Shown here: positions 54,501 through 64,000 of the stretch, piece after piece | How positions within the stretch are numbered: position 1 is the first letter of the stretch | Layout of the letters: the number at the start of each line of letters is the position of its first letter | Origin: Asterochloris sp. CNOR1 | Lineage: Eukaryota > Chlorophyta > Trebouxiophyceae > Trebouxiales > Trebouxiaceae | Direction of reading: 5' to 3' | NCBI GenBank assembly: GCA_963969365.1 | Contig: OZ017746.1 | Coordinates: 4,216,001-4,280,000 of the forward strand | Length of the DNA stretch: 64,000 nucleotides | The notes under the pieces: generated by a model | Told to the model about the DNA's origin: nothing | Seen by the model: the letters and a program-made list of their open reading frames with translations, nothing else | The model's database searches: none | Program-made: the position numbers and the translations under genes

Positions 54501-57500
54501 GGTGAGAACTCTGTGTGGTGACAGTGTCAGCCATACAGGAGGCAACACAGACTCACGACTGACGGGGACAGCGTCCCAGAGCCTGATGGTGCCGTCCTGG
54601 CTGCCAGAGACGAGGAAGTTCCCGTCAAAGGTCAGGCACAGCACTGGCTCGGTGTGGCCGGTGTGCACGCCCAGCAGGGTGTAGTGGGCCGTGTGCCAGA
54701 CCTGCAAGTGACGGTGGAGGTGGGGTGCAAGCCCTGAGAGGAGCTTACCATGTGGCAGGAGGTGTGAAGCAGGTGGAGCACTGTTTGGTGGGCGGAGAGG
54801 CAGGGAGGGTGGCCAGCGGGGACGTGCCTGGAGCAGCAGGCAGCAGACATGTCTGCCACGCTACTGCAAAGCGCAGCTGTGGCTGCTCATCCTCTGAGAT
54901 CCTCAGGCTCCAAATGTGGGTTAAACAGGTCTCATCCCAGTCAAGGGCAAGAACATGGGCGTCAGGCCCTAGACAGGCCCTAGGCACAGGACCAGGCATG
55001 CTCTCCGGAAGCACTGCGGCACCGGTCCAGGCCAGCCCTGATAGAGTCAGGAACCTGCCGCAGCAAGGCGTCTGCATCTGGCCACCGGCCCAGCTTACCC
55101 ACGGAAATTAACCTTTGTTAGGGCCAGGTGCACCTCCTGCACAAGGCCACAACAAGTACACCCACAGGCAAGTGCAGGGTGCAGCCATTGGCGTCACCTT
55201 GATGACGCAGTCGTTGCCGGCTGTCATGATGACCTGCCTCTTCGCGTGGTGGGCCAGAGCCAGCACCTCGCTGCCCTTGTGGGCGACCCACTGGTACACC
55301 AGGTGCGGCTGGGAGGCGGGCCGCCTGCGGATGTCCCACACGCACAGGCGCCCATCAAACCCTGCAGGCGGCGATGCTGTGTTCCACATCAGGCTGTGGT
55401 ATGACATCAAAGGGGTCTACTGCCAGGCGCCCTGAAACGAATGCATCGACCAGGGAGCGATGCCGCGCACTTGAGCCAGCTGTTCAGGAGCTGAAGTGGA
55501 ACCTCTTCTTCACTGCTGCTGGGCTGGTTCAACTGATGGGGAGGAGTGGGCCCACAGCATTTGGGTGTGCATGCATGGCTGGCTGCTCACAAGGGATTCA
55601 GCGCTGACACCATCGCATGCCCCGGCCTTTCTTCTTTTGGCTCTGCCAGACGCATGCCACCTGTCAGCATACCTGCTCACTTTGACAGTGCCAGCAGATC
55701 ACACGGAAGCAGGTTCCCATGTCTGGTTACAAAGCCTATACTGGAGGTGCCGCTATCCAGCCCTGGCTTCTGCCCGTAGAAAATAGGCGTCCCGGGCTTC
55801 TGCTTTGTGGTCTTGCTGTCAGCATGCATCACCTGAGCTCCAGAGCAGGTCCTCTGCCTCAGCGTCCTGGGCCAGCAGCAGGCACGTCACGCTGTTGGTG
55901 TGCACCCGCAGGTTGCTGCAGCTCCCCGTGTCCACGGTCCACAGACGGATGCTGCCATCCTCATGCCCTGCACAGGAGAAAAGGGATCTAATAGATTAGG
56001 TGTAGGCTGGGTGCATCTGCGGTCTGGCAGATGGATGCCAGTGTGCCTGGGGTTGGGAGATGATGCCCTGCCAGCTCATGCCCAGCACAGGAACAGCATT
56101 GGGTCGGTCTATGCGCAGTGTAGCTGCAGCCAGGCAGATAGGACATCTGCCTGAATGCAGTGTGCCTGGGGTCGGGAGGTGACCCAGCTGGCGCGCTCTG
56201 CTGCCCCAAGGCATGTGCTGCCCTGCAGGCACGAGGAAGCAGACAGCGATGCCCATCTGTGGGAAGAACCCCATTCGCGACTAGGGCTGCAGGCTGCTGC
56301 AACCGAGCCGCCAATGCCAGCATCCACTGTCCAGATGCAGAGGCTGCCTGCATCAAAGCCCTGCGCAGGCCACAAAGCCTCACTGCAACTGAGGGCAGAA
56401 TGAGGGTGTCACATGCGCTGGGATAGGAGGTGACTCAGCTGCCAGTGCTGCGGACCAGAAGGCAATGCAGTTTATTGCCGACAAAGAACCATTCTTCAAT
56501 TTGGGAACCATGTGGAAACCTACACCTGAAGAGTCGCTACCGTAAGAAGCCATGGCGTTACATTCTAGCAGGCGCACACAGGTGCTCAGCTGACAGGACA
56601 AGGTGCAAGTCGCTACATCTGGGGGCTGCTGCAGCTGCAGCTGCGCCCTGTGCAGGTTCGGGGCCTGATCCGGCTGCCAGTGTGCCTTTTCCAGAGGTGG
56701 AGGCTGCCCATCTCTGCAAGGACAGCAGGCGCAGGCGAGACAGGTGCAGGGCTGATGAGGCGAGCAATGATCCTCATTGGCTGGTCAGCTGCTGCAGCCA
56801 GAGTCACCGCCCTGTGCTCAGGCTTTGGGGATAGGATCAGCTGCCCACCTCTGCCATTCAGATGGGCTGCCCTTGTTGTCAGGACAGCAGGAGGCACAGG
56901 AGAGGAAGGAGAGGGAAGAGAGGTTAAACACGTACACAGCTGAGGGCACGAGTCTGAGCAGCTAGAGCAGGTCAGCAGCGCCACAGTTGAAAATCGATTT
57001 CCTCATGCCCTGCAGCCTCTGTAGGCAGGCCAGCCGCTGGCGGCATCTGAGGGCACTGCAACCCCTTATAGGCGCACTGCGACCCCCAGCCTGTGACACC
57101 AGTGCACCTCGGCATTGACTGACCTGTGATAGGCATGTTGAGGGCACTCGAGAAGGTCATGGCCGTGATCTCACTGCGCCCCTCCTGGAGAACACGCAGG
57201 CACGTCATGTCCTCAGGGTCCCAGACCCGGATGGTGTTGTCTTGCCCTGCACTGATCACCCTGAAGTCCCGATCCTGGAATATCTCCTGCAAGGCGGCAG
57301 CAGCAGCACATCGACCTGACTGAGCGTGGGATGACGCGGTATGCTAAGGCGTGACATGGGCTGTTCCATGGTGCCTGAAGCTGCTTCCATGCAACGCTCC
57401 AGATGCAAGGTTGGATTGGCAAAGGCGTCCTGTGCATACTGACATGGGTACTAAGAGGATCCTGCTGTCTAGATCGACGCTGCAACCCACCGCATCCCTC

Positions 57501-60500
57501 AAGCTTGTCCTGTGGGACATGTTTGAAGGATGTGGCTGAGCAGCAGCGTCTCAGTCCTGGGGCACTGTCTTGGTAGCTGACCTGCCGACTGCTGAAGCTG
57601 CTGCAGGCAGCCCCTCCACACCAGACAGCTTTCCCCCAACGACCCTATCCCTGACCTAGGTGCACAGCGACGACGGCCTTCAAGCACCGTGCGACAACTC
57701 AACACTACCTTTTGTGCTCACATTACAGAACAGATAGCTCAACACAAGCTGCCACTTGGCCGCCCTCCTTCTGGCACACAGTGCGGTGCAAGACCATTCC
57801 CTTTGGTTACCACGGCATCATGGCCCAATCTCCCACTACACACTCGAGGCAGATAGATATATCTGAGGAGCCTCAGCAGCCCACCCGTGACATCTGAGCA
57901 ATGCGGGCAGCCCCAAAGGTTGGCACCTCTCGCCTGACTGGCCCTTGCACGCAGTGCAAGGAATGCAATGATCACTGCAGAACCCCCTTTCCCCCCTCCC
58001 CCAGGCACCACACAACAGCGAAACTTATCTGTTTTGGACAACTCTGGCAGCCCCAGAGACGGCCCAACAGAAGCTCTCACCTACCTGCCATCCCCTTGCA
58101 CGCAGTGCAGCACAATGATCACTGCATGGTGGGCCCCCCAGGCACCACATGATGGCCTGAACATCTGTTTTGGACACCTCCTGCAGCCACAGAGACAGCC
58201 CAACAACAGCTCTCACCTGGCTGCCATCCCCTGGGACGCAGTGCAGCGCAACAGTCACTGCATGGTGCCCCACCCAGAGACCACATGATGGCCTGAACAT
58301 GTGTGCTGGACAACTCCGGCAGCCCCAAAGACAGCCCAACAGAAGCTCTCACCTGGCTGCCATCCCCTGGGACACAGTGCAGCGCGATGACGGCTCCCTG
58401 GTGCCCCCATGGCGTCACCTGATGGCCTAGATGTCTGTCTTGTACATTGCCCGCAGCCCCAAAGACAGCCCAACAGAGCCTCTCACCTGGCTGCCATCCC
58501 CATGGACGCAGTGCAGCGCAACAGGCACTGCATGGTGCCCCCCCAGGCACCACATGATCTTCAACGCTGGCAGCCAGGAAGACAGTCGACTAGAAGAGCT
58601 CACCTGGCTGCCATCCCCATGGACGCAGTGCAGCGCGATGACGGCTCCCTGGTGCCCTCCGGGCACGATGTTGTAGTCCAGCTGCCTGTCAATGTGCCAG
58701 AACTCGACCCTGTCGGCGCAGGTGATGCCCACAGCTGTGGCTGTAAGCGTGCTGCTGCAGATGAAGATGCCTGCAATGGGGCCGCGGCACAGGCGCTTGC
58801 GGGCTGCGCAGCGCTCTCGCCTTAGGTCCCACACGTGCAGGCAGCCCACCTGATCCACCAGCAGCACCTGCTTGTGCAGGCAGAGGTATGCCTTTGCTGG
58901 CATCACTTGATGTGGGAGCACTGCATCTGAGGGCCCACACATGTAGGCAGGTGTTGTCTGGACAGCAGGCCTTCACATGCATTGACGTGAAGGAGTGCTG
59001 CGCCGTAGTGAATATTCCCAGCTGCAGGCTGCGGGGTTGCAGGCAAATCTGCCTCCTTGCTCTGAGGCAGATGGCGAAACCTCTGATCATGCGGCACCAT
59101 GCAGCGCCTCAACACAACTGTCACCCAGGCAAACAAGAGGCGCCCCACAGCAGTATGACAGTTCTCCACATGCTTGTTGAACATGGTGACTGTCATGCCC
59201 CGCATCTTGCCCCCAGACAGGAAACCCAGCCTACCTGCATGTGCAGCACGTCGTGCACCATGCCCGTGAAGGGGCACCCATTGTCGTTGGTGGCCGTGTA
59301 GCGACAGTGGGAGGTGGCGACATCAAAAGCCCTCAGGGTGGCGTCCCAGGACAGCGCCAGCACTGTTCCATGATCTGGCAGGTAGGCTAGGTGGGTGATG
59401 CTGCGATCATGAACGCGCCTGCAGGGCGCAGCAGGGAAGGCGATGCTCCTGGGCTGGGCTGCAGTTGCAAGGGGACTGCTGCATTGGTGATTGGTCATAT
59501 GAGGAACAGCAAGAAACGCAAAGCTTTTGTGCCAATGATGCATTGGCAGGAGGGGTCATGCTGGGGGCATAGACTCTCCCACACAACATATCAGCCAGTG
59601 CTGTTGGCATTGCTGTTCTGAGCTGTGACCTCCTGCAGATTATCCACCTCCTCTTCCAGCAGCTATGCTGCTGCTTGGGCTGACCTGCTCTTCTACGTCT
59701 CAGCCACAATGTAATGGTACAGCAAGGAAAGCAGGCTTACTTGAACGCCAGGTGAGCAGACTCACTTGAACGCCAGGTTGGGCCTGTCACCTCCCTGCTC
59801 TACAGAGCCTGAGACCGCCCAGGTGATAGCACTGTCAGCTTTCCACACCTTGGGTCCCTCCACAATGGAGGGGACTACCCGCCCAATGGCACCTGCAGAG
59901 GTCGGATGGTGCAGTGAAAGCAGCACAGGATATTCACGGCTAAGTGGCAATTTCTCTGCAGCTCTGCAGGAATCTTGTCTACAGGGGCCTGCATGTAGAG
60001 GGAGGGGTAGCTGATGCAGCCAGGCAGTCCAGAAGCCTTCATAATATCCAGGGGCCAGGCTGCATAGTGCATGTGTGCATAAGGCGCAAAGGTGTAGGTG
60101 TTGCAGTCCATGCCTTGCCTGTTATGCGGCAGCAAGCACTGGCATGTGCCCAGTGGAGCCTGGACTCCAGAGAGTAGCTGATGCAGTGGCATCAGCCCAA
60201 CATCATCTGGCATCAGGGGTCAGGCACACTGCATTGTCTGAGTGCAGAATGACTGCTGCAGGCAAAAGGGCAGCTGAAAGCCGTCCCTGGCACTCACCTG
60301 CAGAACTGCAGCTGGCATGCTGCCATTGCACCCAGTTGCGAGTCTAGCAAGTGGCATGTTGCAAAGTAACCCCTCTGGATCAAAGTGGTGGGAATAAGCA
60401 GCAAAAGCAGCTGTATCTCGCCTGCTTCTGCAGGGCAGCTGGTGCGCCGCGGACAAGCTGTATCTAGCAGGCACCTGCCTGCTGCCTGTTACGAGGACTG

Positions 60501-63500
60501 TTGCTATAGTGTCCTACAGCCCGCTCAGCTGCCCCCTCTAGGTCAAGGAGGTTATGTGTTAACTGCCACTCTACGTCTGTCCCCTCATGACAAGCAAGCC
60601 GTGGGTCCCAGGGATGCTTCGTGCAGCGGTTGCACCATGGCGTGTTGGTGCTGCAGGTGCCCACAGTGCACAGCGCTGCTCACTTTTCTGGCAATGCGCG
60701 CTACAGTCACCCACCTTTGGCGTCTGCAGCATACAGTGCCCCAAAGTCCCCGACGCGCGTGGAGGCTGCAAAGCTCATGGCGGTCACCCAGTCGCCCATG
60801 CTCAGAAGGACAGACTGCAGCAGGGGGCGACAAGAGACTTGGCGCGACTGGGAGTTGCTGGGCAAGGACACGCAGGCCCATTGGATAGGGCCGCCGAACA
60901 GGTATGCAGAGGCGTGGCACAGTAGCACGAAATGGCAGTGCTGGATTGCCCATGCAAAGGGTGACTGCCTGGACCAGGAGGCAACAGCTGTAATCAGCAT
61001 GTGTCACACTAGCTCAGGCCTGGGTGGCTGCTGGCCAGGCACGCTGGCACCCCAGCCCCGGCAACCCTGTGCAGCTGGGAGTGGGGACCGGCCCAGCTGC
61101 TGGTGTCTGCAGCCCAGAGGCAGAGGCTGCCCCTGATGTGGGGACAGCAGCAGCCGCCGCAGACAGTGGCGACACCTCAGTCTGGCAGCTGCCCACAGGC
61201 GCCTGCAGTCCTCAGGACATGTGTCCGCTGCCAGCCTGCGACACAGGATACCATGGGTGACTGTGGCCACCACACTACAGGCAGCGCACCTGCTCAATAA
61301 ACCAGGGGTGCGCCAGCATGCCCCGCCCAGGAGCAGCCTTCCACAGCCGCACAGTGCAGTCAGTGCTGCTGCTCAACACAAACTGGCCCTTGTGGACGAG
61401 GGCTGTGATGGTTCCGCTGTGCCCTGCCAGGGTCTGGATGCACTCTGACTTCTCCATGACGCCTGCAGTGCAGGAGAGGATCCAGTGCTGCCCTGGAAGC
61501 TGGCGCCGAGCACCAAGTTGCAGGCCAGCCTGCAGCAGTGCGGCTGCCTGTGGTCAGGCTCGCTGCCTGCCAGCCTGCAGCAGTCCTCCCACGCCCAGCT
61601 GCAGGGCAGCAAGATGGTGACAAACAACCCCACCGTATCAGCCCCACCTGCCACAAAGCACCCAACTTGTATGGTGTTGTCGCCGACCTTGCAGCTAGAT
61701 ATCACTGGCAGGATGCTGAGCCCACTGACAAGAGGCGACTGACAGCACAGTGTGCTGCTGCTGCTGCTGCTGCTGCTTCCACTTCGAGATCGTTGCCACT
61801 GCCAAGCAACAGCACCACTCTGCTGAGCTCACCTGCCTTGACGAGCCAGACCTTGATGGTTGTGTCAGCTGACCCTGAGAGCAACAGCCCCTTGGCCACC
61901 TCTGGGCCTGCAGCTGTGCCCACCGACAGGAGGCTGGTGACGGTGCCCTTGTGCTGCCCCACCAGCGTCCACATGCGTGCCCTGCTGGGCGCGTTGAGCT
62001 GCAGAGTCAAGCACAGCTGCCTCTGATCAAGGTCAGAACCAGGCTGGGCAGTTTTGCTGAGTAGAAGGGCATCCAGGGGCCGGCACTGCTGTGATCCTAG
62101 CACTGAGCAATGTGCAGCGGCGCTGCAGCAGTTAAAGTGTGGTGAGCAGCAAGACCTGCTTGGGGTTTGTGGGGCAGCAGATTGGGTGTCTTGAGGCGGC
62201 TTTGCAGGCCCGGCACAGGACTGACCTGCCAGAGGCGCAGGTCCCCGTTGGTGAGGCCTGCATAGACCCTGCAGCCCTCAGGCTCATAGGCCACAGCAGC
62301 GATCTCAAGAGCCCTTGTAGCCTGTGGCCTCTGGCTGGCTGGAGGCGCCCTGGCTCTGGTGACAGACTGGCGCTCCGCAGGCAGCGTGAGGGGGACGTTG
62401 CTCTGTTGGCGAATCTCCAGAGCGTGGTCCTCTTCAATGCCATAGCAGTTGGCCGCTGTCATGACAGCCGCCGCAAGTTGCCTGGGGCTGCCTTCATGGT
62501 GCTGTCTGCCTCATTGGGAGGGGAGTTCTGACACCCTGCACAGGCCCATCAATTGCAAGTGCAGCCCTGCTGTTTGTAGTGCAATCATCCTTGCCTGCTG
62601 AATCATACCATGATGGTGGGGTCCGGCAATGGCAAAGCCAATCATAAGCTGCAATCTTGGACAGGGACTGCATCATCGATACATTAGTAAAACTGATTGA
62701 CTTCCGGCATGGGCTCACAGGCACTGCTGCAACAAATGCAGCAGCTATGCTAGGTCACATCCGGAACCCAATGTTTGACCTACACACAGCATGGCGCCAG
62801 CAACATCACACCTCTTATTGATGTATCCTTACGTGCATATCAGCATGCCACAGCGTGCCTTGAAGGAATCAAACTGGTGCAGTGGCATGAGGAGTGACAT
62901 GCAGCATATATTCCAGAGGAGACCTGAGTGCCACGCAGTTTGAGAGGTGTGTATGCAAGGGATGGAAGCTGTTGGCTCGGCAGATGATCAAGCCTCACAA
63001 TGGCACGGCAGGTATACAGCATGATGACGGCTTGGTCAGCATGGCCAAGGCATTTCAGAGATTTGAGTGCATATTGTGAGTCAAGGTTTGCTAGACATGG
63101 CGTTGTGGTGATCTATGTCCATAATTTGTGAAACCCTCTCCACCACTCTGCGGCCACATGCCATGTCTTCTTGTTGGAAAGATGGGGTCATGGAGCATTT
63201 CAATGTTGAATCTGCTGCAAAGGCTGGTCGAGCTTGCATGCCGGCACAAATACCAAGACCAAGGTGAAGACAGAGCCATGCTAGATGTTGCAGTGCATTT
63301 GCAAGCCTGACAATGCCAATGTTGGTCGCTTTGTAGCAGCTCATGTGATGTTTTGCTTGGCTGCAACGCCCTGTGCTCTGGCAGACATGTCAGAACTGGC
63401 ACCTTCAGCTTGTCTGGTTGACATGCAGAGCTGGGCCCTCAAGACTGTCTCTGGCGAGGCTCTAGAGCTTTGGGGGCTGCCCCTCATTTCAAGCAGCTTC

Positions 63501-64000
63501 AAAACATGCTGCTTGTCTGCAACAAGCAATGTCGCTGAGCAGCCTTCAAGTCAGGCTTTAGATCATCTCAACTGGAGAGGCCACTGGTGGAAGTGGTGGA
63601 CATGCTGGTGGAGGTTACGGTATGTGACCAGGTCTAGCAAGAAGCTCTAAGGGGTGCTGGAGTACAAGCAATGACAGAGGGCAATGTTGAAGCTGAATCA
63701 GAGCTGCCCGTTGCAGTCCTTTGCCCCGTGTACTAGCCTCGCGAGCATAGATGTAGATTACAGGTTGGCGCCCAACTCCCGCAATGTGGATTTCAGCTTG
63801 TGACAGTCAGGTATGGCAGGACCCTGCATAGCATCGTTGTCAAAGACGCCTGGAGATGTCAACCTCCAATGCTGAGGAGCTGGCCTAGAGCTGCCAATGC
63901 TGCCCAACATGCAACCGTGGAGGTCGCGCGCCATAAAGATGAATAAGACATTGACTGCGAAGCGGGGGCAGCTGGATGCGAGGCTGCATGGGAACCTCCA

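Overview
This 64 kb window reads as nuclear DNA of a green-lineage eukaryote, most likely a chlorophyte (trebouxiophyte-like) alga. The genes are dense, GC-rich and cut by many short introns with gtgag-type donors and ctgcag acceptors. Several proteins match the plant version of their family (MED21, CBSX3, the YSKFTQQELPACKP start of a CDC50/ALIS protein), and there is a short TTTAGGG-type telomere-like run. The assignment to algae is inference. I saw no prokaryotic operons, rRNA, tRNA, CRISPR, transposon or virus-like element.

Layout, left to right. 1-275 (+): 3' end of Mediator subunit MED21. 535-7206 (-): LIP5/VTA1, an ESCRT regulator, carrying an unexpected Tudor-like pair in its linker. 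7400-9030 (+): a secreted SIMPL-domain protein. 9406-12179 (+): a secreted, cysteine-rich, single-pass membrane protein with a lipid-transfer-like cysteine pattern. 12878-15986 (-): a TIMMDC1-like Tim17/22/23-family protein. About 16030-17515 (+): a gene I could not resolve. 17839-21012 (+): mitochondrial CBS-pair protein CBSX3. 21768-42537 (-): a 32-exon gene for a coiled-coil protein of about 2,444 residues. 42943-45826 (+): GINS subunit PSF1. 45942-50859 (-): CDC50/LEM3 flippase beta subunit. 50847-53067 (+): mitochondrial CCDC90/MCUR1-family protein. 53242-62462 (-): an 804-residue WD40 protein. 62463-64000: promoter side of the WD40 gene plus unresolved sequence.

I assembled the exon models by hand from splice sites. 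For the LIP5, SIMPL, cysteine-rich, TIMMDC1-like, coiled-coil, PSF1, CDC50, CCDC90 and WD40 genes the exon phases chain and the coding length is a multiple of three. Strands mostly alternate, giving head-to-head pairs with short or overlapping promoters and tail-to-tail pairs 115-755 bp apart. The genes are unrelated housekeeping functions (transcription, membrane traffic, mitochondria, replication), not a pathway cluster.

The most striking feature is not a gene. In nearly every gene, introns hold one to six decayed tandem copies of the neighbouring exon's edge, including its splice site, usually bounded by CTGCAG. This looks like a general local duplication process that lengthens introns in this genome.
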